Positions 42,417-51,498 are shown, counted from the first letter of the stretch. The stretch is 64,000 bases of DNA from Bradyrhizobium iriomotense (GCF_030160715.1 NZ_BSOW01000023.1:1-64000); one strand, 5' to 3'. The notes: generated by a model from the letters alone, not told the origin. Numbers and translations are program-made.

Positions 42417-43274
42417 ATGGGTGCTCAGATGATCACAATTCCAGAACTCGTAGCGCAGACGTTAGCTTCGTTTTTGACATCGGATACCCGACATCGCTTT
42501 GGTTCCTCGCATGCCCGCCTGGCTGAGGTTCTTCCCTTTGCGGCCAGGCTCGCATTGGAGTGCATTGGTAACAGCGACGCGCTGTATCACAACATAGAGC
42601 ATTCAATGCTCGTCACGCTTGCCGGGCACGATATCCTGATGGGACGAATGCTGTTGCGGCCGACGACGGTTGTCGACTATGCGAATTTCACCTTGGCGTG
42701 CCTTACCCATGACATCGGATATGTTCGTGGAATCATTCAGGGAGATACTGGCGAGTCCTATGTTGCAGACTTGACCGGTCGCACGGTTCGTCTCCCGCGA
42801 GGATCGTCCGACGCCGCGCTTGCACCTTATCATGTGGATCGCTCAAAGTTGTTCGTCGTGGAACGGCTCGACGACATCGAAGACATCGACGCGGGCCGCA
42901 TTGCCCGAGCCATAGAGTTTACGCGCTTTCCCTATAGCGAGTCGTCGAACGACGAGCTGATGGAAGAGGAAGGCATGTTGCTGCGCGCTGCCGATCTTAT
43001 TGGTCAGCTTGGCGATCCCAACTATCTGAGAAAGTCGAATGCCCTGTTCTACGAGTTCGAGGAAATCGGTCTGAATGAAAAGCTCGGCTACAAAACGCCG
43101 GCCGACGTCGTTTACAAGTACCCGCAGTTCTATTGGAACAACGTCGCTCCACAAATCGAGACCGCGATACGCTATCTCAATATCACCTCGAGCGGGCGTC
43201 TATGGATAGCAAACCTTTATGGTAATGTTTTCCGGGCGGAGCGCGAACCGGGGCTGTCAGGTCCGCAACCCTGA
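42417..43274 (+). CDS. HD-domain metal-dependent phosphohydrolase
   Basis: A 285-residue protein with the HD signature: YHNIEHSMLVTLAGHDIL, then CLTHDIGYVRG and EEGMLLRAADLIGQLGDPNY supplying H-HD-D ligands. HD proteins hydrolyse nucleotides or cyclic nucleotides, and proximity to two cyclase genes makes a cyclic-nucleotide link conceivable but unproven. Starts are ATG 42417 or ATG 42429. It opens the accessory block between the first lepA-tail copy and lepA. Confidence 0.8.
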   Translation: MGAQMITIPELVAQTLASFLTSDTRHRFGSSHARLAEVLPFAARLALECIGNSDALYHNIEHSMLVTLAGHDILMGRMLLRPTTVVDYANFTLACLTHDIGYVRGIIQGDTGESYVADLTGRTVRLPRGSSDAALAPYHVDRSKLFVVERLDDIEDIDAGRIARAIEFTRFPYSESSNDELMEEEGMLLRAADLIGQLGDPNYLRKSNALFYEFEEIGLNEKLGYKTPADVVYKYPQFYWNNVAPQIETAIRYLNITSSGRLWIANLYGNVFRAEREPGLSGPQP

Positions 43275-43293
43275 TCACGCCCAAACAACACCC

Positions 43294-43334
43294 TAAAGCG
43301 CGATGATGATTCATTTCGATCTCATCGCGCTTTA
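43294..43334. terminator. 13-bp perfect hairpin between convergent genes
   Basis: TAAAGCGCGATGA (43294-43306) and TCATCGCGCTTTA (43322-43334) pair perfectly around a 15-nt loop. Position between the ends of the HD gene and the DUF4239-like gene fits a bidirectional terminator. The half TAAAGCGCGATGAGAT recurs at 47464. Confidence 0.7.
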
Positions 43335-43351
43335 TGTCTCAACCACAGTGA

Positions 43352-44113
43352 TTACGAGTTCAGCGGCAAAAGTGCGGTTCGCAGTATCGAGCTTGAAATC
43401 CCCATGATTCCCGCGAAGGGATCATCCAGCTCCAAAACCAGAAAGATCGCGCCGGCAAACGACAGCGCGCATACAAACAGCGAAATCGTGACGATCAGAT
43501 TCGCTCGCGCAAACAGGGTGGCGCTCACAAAGATCGCGCTCAGCCAGAATACCATGATCACCAGGAAAGGCGTCGGGATTGAACCGCCGGCCTGCGTAAA
43601 CAACTGCAGTCGCATCTGCGCGCCTTCCGTGAAGGCCACAATAGCGCGGGACCGCAGGGAACGTTGCGTCTCGTCGTTCGGCGATAGCCGTTCGAGCTCG
43701 TCATAGAATGCCCACGCCTCCACGCTGGACTCGAAGGGCGCGGGTTTCCCGGTCGGGCGCGCTTGCTCGTGCCAAATGCGATCGGCCATCGGTGGTATGC
43801 TTTGCCGCAGGAGCTTTCGGAGAAAGATTGCTTCCGGTCCGTATTGTGTAACCAGATCGTCCAGGAGGATGATCGTTGCGGTCAGCTGCCTGACCTGGTT
43901 TGTCTTCTGGTCGAACGTCGTTTTTGCGGATGCGATCAACAGGCCCAGTACGAGTGCGGTCAGTGTGCCAATCAGGCCCGCGGTCAGCTTTACGACGTCC
44001 TTGGTGTCCGAGTGCAAGTGATGTTCCGACAGCAACGGTCGAACAGCCATCCCAGCCAACGCGCCGCTGAATATCAGCGCGAACACGAGCAACGAAATCA
44101 ATAAATTCTTCAT
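43352..44113 (-). CDS. Membrane protein, DUF4239/bestrophin-like
   Basis: A 253-residue protein with four hydrophobic segments (LLISLLVFALIFSGALAG; TAGLIGTLTALVLGLLIASA; FLVIMVFWLSAIFVSATLF; LFVCALSFAGAIFLVLELDDPFAG). This LELDDPFxG ending and pattern fit DUF4239 proteins, related to bestrophin-like channels, of unknown role. It starts at ATG 44113. Confidence 0.78.
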   Translation of the reverse strand: MKNLLISLLVFALIFSGALAGMAVRPLLSEHHLHSDTKDVVKLTAGLIGTLTALVLGLLIASAKTTFDQKTNQVRQLTATIILLDDLVTQYGPEAIFLRKLLRQSIPPMADRIWHEQARPTGKPAPFESSVEAWAFYDELERLSPNDETQRSLRSRAIVAFTEGAQMRLQLFTQAGGSIPTPFLVIMVFWLSAIFVSATLFARANLIVTISLFVCALSFAGAIFLVLELDDPFAGIMGISSSILRTALLPLNS

Positions 44114-44466
44114 CTTTGCGAATGCTCGACGATGTTGGTGACCATGCTGATCATAGCGTCGATCGCGCCGGCCTGTCCAAAGAACCGTTCTCTGGATCAG
44201 TCAACCAGGGCGAGGTGTGCATGGGGCGCAGACGGCGGTCGAGGCGTGGCAGCGAAAATGACGCGAAGGACCAGAACGGGAAAATCTGGCGGGCCAACGA
44301 GGCAATACAATATCGTTTGATCGTTTGGCTGGAAAAGCAGAGCCGACCGGACTTCGCCGGCCGGCGCAATGCCATGTTCGCAAGGGGGTGGCGACGTTAA
44401 TGCTTGCCGCTGCCGCCACCTTCCCGCAGCTTCGCCACACCTAAACAGGCTCCGGACTTCGATCAG
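44114..44466. other. Intergenic gap of about 350 bp
   Basis: Short open frames exist but none has a ribosome site or coding look. I see nothing else here. Confidence 0.35.
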
Positions 44467-44817
44467 TCAGATGACCTCAAAGGCAAAGAAGATCGCGATG
44501 ACCGATATGGCAATCAGACCACCGAGAAAGATCGCATCTGCAATGCGCTCGAATGTCCTACTGATGGCGAGGTTGGCATTGGCGCAGCGAATGGACAGGT
44601 ATGAAGTGAGCGCGCTGAGTAGAAACAGCAACGCCGCAAGACCCGCATATTCACTTACGTGGCCTTGACCCAGATGCGGTTTCGCGACCTTCACCAATCC
44701 GATCAGCGTAGTACAAACCCCGATCATCACGGCCGAGGCAGAAAGGATATGCCTCGATAGGTCGCGTTCGATTGCGCTCTCGGGATCTGATATCGTTGCT
44801 TTTGGCTCCTGATCCAT
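44467..44817 (-). CDS. Small membrane protein
   Basis: A 116-residue protein with three hydrophobic segments (ILSASAVMIGVCTTLIGLVKVA; AGLAALLFLLSALTSYLSI; AIFLGGLIAISVIAIFFAFEVI). The N-terminus is cytosolic and charged (MDQEPKATISDPESAIERDL). Unknown function. Start ATG 44817 is followed upstream by a long empty stretch. Confidence 0.7.
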   Translation of the reverse strand: MDQEPKATISDPESAIERDLSRHILSASAVMIGVCTTLIGLVKVAKPHLGQGHVSEYAGLAALLFLLSALTSYLSIRCANANLAISRTFERIADAIFLGGLIAISVIAIFFAFEVI

Positions 44818-45531
44818 CTCGGCTCCTGATTATCCGAGGGCCGATGCGCCATTCGGCGTTAGCCCTGGGAATGCGAACCCGGGGCCGCCATTGCCTGCGT
44901 TCAATTGCCTGTCGGCAGTGCGATGTGGACGCCTTCCTTCGCCTAGCGCCAGGTTGCCGGTTCGCAGGGAGGATTAATCCACGGACCTCCGGCAAGCTGG
45001 CCCACGTCTGGAGCCCGGACGCAGTGAACGACGCGGGAGGGAGGGACGACTGCGCTGTTCTTGTCATGCCACGCCGCCATGGCCGGATTAGCGAACATTC
45101 CTCATTTGGGCGTCTCCATATGATATCAGTGATTGAACGACTGACTAACCCTCGCTGCACATCATCAAATGTTGATCTATATCAACCTCGTTCCCGAATA
45201 CGGCGGCTGATGACCGCTGTGGGGCATTCGCGTGGATTGGCGATGCTTGCGACCACGTCCGGTATTCGCCAACCAGCCGACGCTGAAGTAAGGATCAAGG
45301 TGCGATGCTCAGGGCCAACAGCCAACGTCTCCACCATTGGAATTTGTGATTATCGTGTCGGCGATTACAGTGCAGCGTTGGTTGGTTGGCGGGTAGTTCT
45401 CATGGGCACGTTCGAATGATCGAGCGGCACCCGCCGACGCGGTAATTCGAAACTCTGAAACGGACCGAAGCGAGCAAGCGGGAAATGCTGGTCACTGGGT
45501 CGAGCGCAACTCAGGTGGAGCATGAATCGAG
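44818..45531. other. 714-bp gap, probable remnant region with one FNR/FixK box
   Basis: No gene is supported. A frame from 45208 to 45419 (MTAVGHSRGLAMLATTSG) could be a small ORF or a promoter-associated repeat of the genus. The region holds a FixK/FNR-like box at 45172-45185 and lies upstream of the Cache cyclase. Confidence 0.4.
45172..45185. promoter_or_regulatory. FNR/FixK-like box TTGATCTATATCAA
   Basis: TTGAT-CTAT-ATCAA matches the TTGAT-N4-ATCAA consensus of the FNR/FixK family perfectly in both half-sites. It lies about 350 bp before the cyclase at 45532 and a similar distance before the minus-strand gene at 44817, so the regulated gene is unclear. In rhizobia FixK proteins activate low-oxygen genes. 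Confidence 0.55.
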
Positions 45532-47466
45532 ATGCTCACGTTCAGGATCGCCATAACGACAGCCGTAATAGCCTTCACTACAGCTGCTACCGCACTTCTG
45601 GTATTTACCGAGCTCAAGACCTCTCATGCGGTCGCGAGGGCGGCGGCGTCTGCGGCCATGGACGCCGCGAGTGCGAACACCCTTAGCCGTCTCGAGGCTG
45701 AGCTCTCGGGGCTGAGTTCCGTCGTTGATGTGCTGTCATCGAACCGCTCTCTCGCCGACTCCGATGACAGGAGCGAGCAAGATGGTGCGATCGTCCTCTT
45801 CAAGGCTGCTCTGAACAGGCTGCCGCAGGCGGATAGCTTCTATGTCGGGTACGAAAACGGCAGCTGGCTTCAAGTTCGGCGCCTCGATGTCCTGGGCACG
45901 CCGGATCGCGAAAAGTTGGGGGCTCCCTCTGGAGCAGTCTACAATATCAATCTGGTCCGCCCGACCTCCGACAAAGCATTACCGATGCGGCGAATCTTCG
46001 AAGACGAAGAAGGCAACATGACCGGGCAGCTCGATCTGCCGGACTACGGCTATGACGTACGGAAACGGGTTTGGTACCGCGATACCATGCAGGCGGACCG
46101 GGATCTTATCTCGTCACCATACGCTTCTTTTAGCATTGGTACTCCGATGATCACCTTGAGTGCCCCCCTGCATGGGCGTGTTCGTGGTGTCATTGCCGCC
46201 GATCTCAAGCTTGATAAGTTCAGCGAGTGGGTCCACGCACAGCGTCCCGGTGAGCACGGAGCAGCCGTGATCTTCGACTCGTTTGGCGTACTCGTCGCCC
46301 ATCCAGACTTCGCCCGGATGGTCGAGGAGGCGAGGGCGCATCCCTCGCATCCGCAGCTCCCCGAGATTTCGGAGATCCGGACCGGGCTGGTCGGCGCGGT
46401 TCTCCAGATGTGGCATGGCGACGAGCGGTTCGAAGGCGACATGCGGGGCGAGGATGGACGAGACTACCTCTTTCGCTTGCAGAAATTTTCTCAAGGAGGC
46501 GGATACAGCGGTTACTCCCTATTGATTGCGGCTGAAGATGATTTTGCGGAAAACGTGCGGAAGCTGCAGATCAGGGGGATGCTCATCGCCCTGATCGTCG
46601 GTGCCTGCTTCGTACCTGCGGCCTGGATTTTCGGCAGCCGGATGTCGACGTCGCTCAAGCAAATAACCGAGCAGGCAAGCCGGCTTCAGACGCTGGCGGT
46701 GCCGCGCGGCGCGCCGGTTGTATCCAATATTGCTGAGATCAACGAGCTCGGCAGGACGATGGCGGTTGCCCGGCGCAGCATCGCGTCGTTCGCGCGCTTC
46801 GTCCCGAAGGATATCGTTCGAGGGATCATTGATGGTTCGATTTCCACCGAGCTTGGCGGAATGAGGCGAGAGGTCACCATACTGTTTTCCGATGTCACGA
46901 ATTTTACCGGCATTGCGGAAGCGGCCGACCCCGACGTTTTGATGCGTCAGACGTCGCGCCATTTCGCCGCGCTGACGGAAGCGTTTTTTGCTGAGGGCGG
47001 GACCGTGGACAAGTTTATCGGAGACTCGGTGATGGTGTTTTGGAACGCGCCCCATTTGCAACCCGATCATGTCGAGCGGGCCTGTCGAGCCGCCCTTTCG
47101 GCCAAGGCAGCGAGCGACGCGCTCAATGCTCAGTTTGAAGCCGAGGGGCTGCCACCGTTCGTCGTTCGCATTGGCATCCATTTCGGGGATGCGGTGGTGG
47201 GAAATGTGGGCTCGGCGGAGCGCATGAACTATACGGTACTGGGCAACAGCGTGAATCTTGCCGCTCGCCTCGAGGGGCTGAACAAGGGATACGGGACGAC
47301 GATACTTGTCAGCGAGGCCGTGCGTAGCCGGGTCGAGCATCGCTTTCGATTCAAGCCCATCGCCTCGGTCACCGCCAAGGGTATGACGACGGAAACGCGC
47401 GTCTACGAGCTGGTCGAAGCGGCCTTTGCTCAAAGGCGTCCGTCGGCTTTCAGGACGAGCTGCTAA
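45532..47466 (+). CDS. Membrane adenylate/guanylate cyclase with extracytoplasmic Cache domain
   Basis: A 644-residue class III cyclase. Domains: N-terminal membrane segment (ITTAVIAFTTAATALLVFTE), a Cache/sensor domain of about 280 residues (DSFYVGYENGSWLQVR; MTGQLDLPDYGYDVRKRVWYRDTMQADRDLISSPY), a second helix (GMLIALIVGACFVPAAWIFGS), a short HAMP-like linker, and the catalytic domain from residue 445 (REVTILFSDVTNFTGIAE, DKFIGDSVMVFWNAP, RIGIHFGDAVVGNVGS, YTVLGNSVNLAARLEG). Metal Asp residues of both sites are kept. It makes cAMP or cGMP in response to a periplasmic ligand. The orphan solute-binding protein at 47614 may supply that ligand. Confidence 0.9.
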   Translation: MLTFRIAITTAVIAFTTAATALLVFTELKTSHAVARAAASAAMDAASANTLSRLEAELSGLSSVVDVLSSNRSLADSDDRSEQDGAIVLFKAALNRLPQADSFYVGYENGSWLQVRRLDVLGTPDREKLGAPSGAVYNINLVRPTSDKALPMRRIFEDEEGNMTGQLDLPDYGYDVRKRVWYRDTMQADRDLISSPYASFSIGTPMITLSAPLHGRVRGVIAADLKLDKFSEWVHAQRPGEHGAAVIFDSFGVLVAHPDFARMVEEARAHPSHPQLPEISEIRTGLVGAVLQMWHGDERFEGDMRGEDGRDYLFRLQKFSQGGGYSGYSLLIAAEDDFAENVRKLQIRGMLIALIVGACFVPAAWIFGSRMSTSLKQITEQASRLQTLAVPRGAPVVSNIAEINELGRTMAVARRSIASFARFVPKDIVRGIIDGSISTELGGMRREVTILFSDVTNFTGIAEAADPDVLMRQTSRHFAALTEAFFAEGGTVDKFIGDSVMVFWNAPHLQPDHVERACRAALSAKAASDALNAQFEAEGLPPFVVRIGIHFGDAVVGNVGSAERMNYTVLGNSVNLAARLEGLNKGYGTTILVSEAVRSRVEHRFRFKPIASVTAKGMTTETRVYELVEAAFAQRRPSAFRTSC

Positions 47467-47478
47467 AGCGCGATGAGA
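47464..47478. repeat. Half-palindrome TAAAGCGCGATGAGA at cyclase stop
   Basis: The sequence starts with the cyclase stop TAA and matches, inverted, the right arm of the hairpin at 43294-43334 plus three flanking bases. It may be a leftover of the same repeat family. Confidence 0.45.
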
Positions 47479-47514
47479 TTGGGCTTGGCTAGTTGCCGTG
47501 AAGAAGGTGCTCCC

Positions 47515-47532
47515 TCTCCCGCTTGCGGGAGA
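47515..47532. terminator. Hairpin TCTCCCGC-TT-GCGGGAGA
   Basis: Perfect 8-bp stem with a 2-nt centre, 49 bp after the cyclase stop and before the end of the convergent gene at 47614. The loop is too short for a standard hairpin, so the stem likely opens to about 7 bp. Its place between convergent genes fits a terminator; it also resembles a common rhizobial intergenic repeat. Confidence 0.5.
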
Positions 47533-47613
47533 AGGTGTTTTCGCAATCGAGAGTCCCAATGTGGGAGAGCCGCCACCCGGCGCTTGGCCATTGCTCTATC
47601 TATTGCACCTAAG

Positions 47614-48903
47614 TCATTGAACAGGGCACGCGCCGGTGCTGGGAGGATCGGGTTGCCAGCATGGCGTGCCGGTCTCGGTCATTAGGCGCCTCAATATCTC
47701 TGCTTCCCGGTCGAGGACCTCACGGGGCTTCTGACCGCGCAGGACGATCAGCTGGAACGTCTCCAGGAACACCTTGTCGAACTCGGCTTCGTGCTGGCCG
47801 AGGCCGATCGGCGGCAGAGCAGGCACGGCGTCCTTTGCTGACTGCATCTCTGAGAGCGCACTGGCGCCCATTTTGAGGCCGGGATCAAGATCCGGTGGGA
47901 ACTTCGCGTTCACCACTGGCAAAAAGCCGACGGCACGGGCCAAAGTGATCTGCGTTCTGGGTTGGGTGAGATAGTCGATCAGCTCGATCGCTTTGGCCGT
48001 GTCGGTGGCGCCCTTCACCACTGCCAAGCCGACCAGAACTGGCATGTAGCCGCGCCCCCTCGGTCCGGCGGGGGCGGGGAAGGCGACAAATTCGTTCGGT
48101 TTCTGGCGCAGCGCGTCGAGCACGCGGGCAATGTGGTCGAAAGCGATCCATACCTCGCCGGACAGTAAGGGCTGCCCCATGAAATTGTAGCTCGTCGAGT
48201 TTGCATTGACATTTTTCCATAACGACGTGAGCTGCGTCCACATCGCTTCGGCCGCTTCCGAGCGGAACGGAACCACGACCCCGCCGGTGTAGGACGGGTA
48301 AAGGAAACCCTCGAAGAAGCGATGCATCAGCCCCTGCGGACCTGCTGGAAAGCCGAGCAGGCGCTTGCCCGTCTTCTGTTGGAGCGTACTGGCCCATGTC
48401 GCGAGTTGCTCGTAGCTAAGTGCATCAATGTTCGCTCCATGCGGCAAATGGGGCAGCGCCTGCTTGTTGGCGATCATGATGTAGCCGGCTTGCATCCATG
48501 GGATATAGAGCTGGTGCGCGGTACCAAGCCTGCCGAGTCTCAGCAGCGGATCCGGGATGCCGCGGCCGGTCAGCTTCGCGGTGAGCTCATCGAGCGGGAC
48601 CAATGCGTCGAGCGGCACGAGCGGTTGCAGCTCGCCGTGCAGCGCTGCGACGACGTCTATCGTGCGCAGGCCGGTTTGTTGCTCTGCCTCGACGCGCATC
48701 GCGAATCGCTGCGGCAGATCGGTGATGTAGTCGACCTGCCACGGAAAATGCTTGAGGACGGAGTTGCGCATCTTCTGCGCCTCCTCGATCGGCCGCAATT
48801 GGGTCGATAGAAAGGTGAGACGTTCAGGTTGGGCAGCATCCGCAATCGTGGCCAGCAATCCGGCACAAAGCGAGAGCCCAAACCACGCCAATACTCGCCG
48901 CAC
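47614..48903 (-). CDS. ABC-type extracellular solute-binding protein, orphan
   Basis: A 429-residue family-1 binding protein with a signal peptide (VLAWFGLSLCAGLLATIADA). Typical elements: PLDELTAKLTGRG, YIPWMQAGYIMIANKQ, YEQLATWASTLQQKTGKRLLGFPAGPQGL, GEVWIAFDHIARVLDAL, KGATDTAKAIELIDYLTQPRTQ. It binds sugars or related compounds in the periplasm. No permease or ATPase genes are near. Between a Cache cyclase and a second cyclase, it may act as a receptor partner rather than a transport subunit. The start is ATG 48903; the 380 bp upstream contain the second FixK-like box. Confidence 0.85.
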   Translation of the reverse strand: MRRVLAWFGLSLCAGLLATIADAAQPERLTFLSTQLRPIEEAQKMRNSVLKHFPWQVDYITDLPQRFAMRVEAEQQTGLRTIDVVAALHGELQPLVPLDALVPLDELTAKLTGRGIPDPLLRLGRLGTAHQLYIPWMQAGYIMIANKQALPHLPHGANIDALSYEQLATWASTLQQKTGKRLLGFPAGPQGLMHRFFEGFLYPSYTGGVVVPFRSEAAEAMWTQLTSLWKNVNANSTSYNFMGQPLLSGEVWIAFDHIARVLDALRQKPNEFVAFPAPAGPRGRGYMPVLVGLAVVKGATDTAKAIELIDYLTQPRTQITLARAVGFLPVVNAKFPPDLDPGLKMGASALSEMQSAKDAVPALPPIGLGQHEAEFDKVFLETFQLIVLRGQKPREVLDREAEILRRLMTETGTPCWQPDPPSTGACPVQ

Positions 48904-49234
48904 GTTCCCTCTCCCATGAAGGACAATTCCCGTCTTTGCTCTCGCTCGTTATCGGGTCTGTCATGTACGGGTATCGAAAGGATCAGATTGACGTGACGAA
49001 GTCTTGTTGCCTCGAGGCGGAACTTGCGCCGCGGCAGTGCCTTCCGTTCTATGGGCGCTCGTCGAACGCGGAAGGCTGGCTTCCGATCGATCTTGCACGA
49101 CTGCCTCGAGTTGCAATTGCCAAAACCACAATGACCGCTCGCCTGTGTCGGCCTGGGTAGCGTCTACCAACAACGCACAATGGGAGGGTTTGGCCGAAGC
49201 ACTGTCCCCGTGTTGATCTAGATCAATTTCATTC
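48904..49234. other. Promoter-side gap upstream of the solute-binding gene
   Basis: No gene is supported. It contains a FixK/FNR-like box at 49213-49226. Translation from the lepA-like copy on the minus strand could run through it to 48961, but no coding character follows the lepA match. Confidence 0.4.
49213..49226. promoter_or_regulatory. FNR/FixK-like box TTGATCTAGATCAA
   Basis: A perfect 14-bp palindrome matching TTGAT-N4-ATCAA. On the minus strand it could drive the solute-binding gene (start 48903), with a leader of about 280 nt. It lies 9 bp from the lepA-tail copy. It is the second such box in 4 kb, both within the accessory block. Confidence 0.6.
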
Positions 49235-49285
49235 GCGCCAATAAAAGCTTCCTGCGGGACGTCTACCTTGCCGAACTGCCGCATC
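49235..49285 (-). repeat. Degenerate copy of the 3' end of lepA
   Basis: On the minus strand the sequence encodes MRQFGKVDVPQEAFIGA, matching the LepA C-terminus MRQFGKVDIPQEAFIAA. DNA identity to 51518-51568 is 47 of 51. The copy begins at the stop codon of the cyclase gene (49284) and is in the same orientation as lepA, 2.3 kb away. Confidence 0.8.
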
Positions 49286-51053
49286 AGCCCTCAGGCACAC
49301 CCGCCAGCCGCATGCCCTCAATGAGACGTTCGCGTCCGGCTCGGTACGTCGGATTGTCGCTGTTTGCATAGGTAACATCACGGTAGCGGCGTATCGTGAA
49401 CCGTGGATCGAGCGCAAGCCCGTCATTCACCGCAGTGCGGGCTTCCTCCAGCTTTCCCACTCGCGCGAGCACGGCCGCGAGGTCGAAATGCGTAGCGGAA
49501 TAGTTCCGGTTTGCGTCGAGGCTCCGGCGCATCCAGATGACTGCTTCGGCATCGTCACCAAGCTGCGCTTTGGCAAGCCCCACATACAACATGTATCGGT
49601 GTGCAAGGGTGTCACGAGGAGAAAGGCGCAATGCTTCGTTGACGTGAGCTTCAGTCTCTGCGCCTAGACCAAGAAGAACCTTGGCGAGCCCGATGAGAGC
49701 GTGAGCGCGGGCCAAATTGCGATCCAGCGTCAATGCCTGCTCGCATTCCGTAATGGCTCGAACAGCCCGTTTCGTGAACATCTGCACGAGACCCAGAGTC
49801 GCGTGGGCTTGGGCGTGGTTCGGTGCGAGCGACAACGCTTTGGTTAGGGTCGCCTCGGCCGAGGTGAAGCGCGCCGACCAATCGTCGGTCATGACGGCAG
49901 CCCCAAGCATGGCATCGGCCCGCGCCAATCCGACCATGGCCTCGACATTTTCGGAATCGAGCGCAATGGCCTTCTCGAAGAAAACGCGCGCTTGTGCCAT
50001 GCAGTTGGGCGTCAGCCCCTTGTTGATCCAACTGCTACCTTGGAAAACCAAGTCCATTGCATCTGGATGCGGGGAACGCTCCGCTCGACGGGCCTCGGCG
50101 CTGATGAGTTCGGCATCGAGCTCATTGGCGAGCCTTGATACGATTTCGTCCTGCATGTCGAAGAGGTCGGCAACTGGCTTGTCAAAACGCTCGGCCCAGA
50201 GATGATTGCCGGTTTCGGCGTCAATCAACTGCACGTTCACACGGAGCCGTCTGTCGCCGCGTTGTACCGAGCCCTCCAGCACATAGCGGACATTGAGCTC
50301 ACGTCCCAGCTTCTTTACGTCCACGGCTTTGCCCTTGAACGTGAACGCGGTGTTGCGCGCAATGACGAACGCGCCATTGATGCGCGACAGGTCCGTGGTC
50401 AGGCTCTCGGTAACGCCGTCGACGAAATACTCCTGCTCGGGATCGCCACCGATGTTTGCGAACGGCAGCACCACGATGGACAAGTGGGGAGCCGAATGTG
50501 CGAGCGGCGAGGTTGGGTGAGCATTTTCGCTCAGGCCAACCGCATAGGCTCGGATCGGACGGGCGATGTTCTTGAGCGTCTGCTCGCCAAGATCAGTGAA
50601 ATCGACCGGGACCTTGCCGCGAACCTGGTCGTAAGCGGATGACGAGATGCAGATGCCGCCCGGGTCGGCGATCCCCTCGAGCCGAGCCGCGACGTTGACG
50701 CCATCGCCGAGAATGTCGTCGCCCTCGATCAGGATGTCCCCGAGATTGATCCCGATGCGAAAGAGCATGCGCCGCTCCTGCGGGATACCGTCGTTCCTTT
50801 GCACCATCACCGCTTGTACGGCCACGGCGCACGCGACCGCATCGACCACGGAGGGAAACTCAAGCAGCACGCCGTCGCCCGTGGTCTTCACCAGCCGACC
50901 GCCGTGTTCTGCCACGACGGCGTCGGTAACCTTGCGGTGTTCGCGGAGCGCGCGGGCGGTGCCCACCTCGTCGAGCCCCATCAGCCGCGAGTAGCCTGCC
51001 ACGTCAACCGCGACTATGGCCGCCAACCTGCGTCCGACCCGCGCTTCGGCCAT
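49284..51053 (-). CDS. Class III adenylate cyclase with FlgO-like and TPR domains
   Basis: A 589-residue cytoplasmic cyclase. The catalytic domain covers residues 10-190 (AIVAVDVAGYSRLMGLDE, LVKTTGDGVLLEFPSVVDAV, FRIGINLGDILIEGDDILGDGVNVAARLEG), with metal Asp residues kept. The middle (IVVLPFANIGGDPEQEYFVDGVTESLTTDLSRI, GRELNVRYVLEGSVQRG) is the FlgO/TolB-like domain often found in these proteins. The C-terminal third has TPR helices (YSATHFDLAAVLARVGKLEEARTAV). Such proteins are abundant in Bradyrhizobium. ATG 51053 has GGAG upstream; ATG 51077 is also possible. The stop meets the lepA-tail copy. Confidence 0.92.
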   Translation of the reverse strand: MAEARVGRRLAAIVAVDVAGYSRLMGLDEVGTARALREHRKVTDAVVAEHGGRLVKTTGDGVLLEFPSVVDAVACAVAVQAVMVQRNDGIPQERRMLFRIGINLGDILIEGDDILGDGVNVAARLEGIADPGGICISSSAYDQVRGKVPVDFTDLGEQTLKNIARPIRAYAVGLSENAHPTSPLAHSAPHLSIVVLPFANIGGDPEQEYFVDGVTESLTTDLSRINGAFVIARNTAFTFKGKAVDVKKLGRELNVRYVLEGSVQRGDRRLRVNVQLIDAETGNHLWAERFDKPVADLFDMQDEIVSRLANELDAELISAEARRAERSPHPDAMDLVFQGSSWINKGLTPNCMAQARVFFEKAIALDSENVEAMVGLARADAMLGAAVMTDDWSARFTSAEATLTKALSLAPNHAQAHATLGLVQMFTKRAVRAITECEQALTLDRNLARAHALIGLAKVLLGLGAETEAHVNEALRLSPRDTLAHRYMLYVGLAKAQLGDDAEAVIWMRRSLDANRNYSATHFDLAAVLARVGKLEEARTAVNDGLALDPRFTIRRYRDVTYANSDNPTYRAGRERLIEGMRLAGVPEG

Positions 51054-51077
51054 GCGGTGCGCTCCGGTCCAAGGCAA

Positions 51078-51498
51078 TGACGAGCAAGTCTATGGGGCAA
51101 TACCGGGGCGTGTCCATCACCGTCGCAATGACCGCCGCGGATCATCTTCGGCCGCGCCTACGGCCTTCACCTGCCATTCGATGTCCGCTCTGCCCCCAAG
51201 CGACCGCTGCCGGTCCCATAGGCCGCACGGCGTTCCTGGGTTGACCACAGCGGAGAACGGCTCGCGGCTGTTTCGATGGGTTTGGCAATGGCCCCGCCCA
51301 TCACAGGCGCTGCGATGATGGCATTATGCCGATGATTTGCCCGACGTGTCAAACAATTTCGTAAAATCCGCAAAGTGTCGCAGCGGCCGCCGCCGGCTCC
51401 TTTGCATGGGGTTGTTTTCGATATTTTTGTTGTCCGGTCGCGGAAGCCGCAGGCCGGACCCCAATCTCACCGCGCTCCAGGCGGTGCGGGCCCTCGCC
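51078..51498. other. Intergenic region after lepA with cyclase promoter
   Basis: No gene supported in 421 bp. It contains a sigma-70-type promoter on the minus strand (51323-51352) for the cyclase and the sequence ACCCCATGCAAAGGAGCCGG, common-looking intergenic DNA beside lepA. Confidence 0.4.
51323..51352 (-). promoter_or_regulatory. Sigma-70-like promoter TTGACA-N18-CATAAT
   Basis: Reading the minus strand, TTGACA is at 51352-51347 and CATAAT at 51328-51323, 18 bp apart. It points toward the cyclase at 51053 with a leader of about 260 nt. It is one of the few sites in the window that closely match the consensus. Confidence 0.5.
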
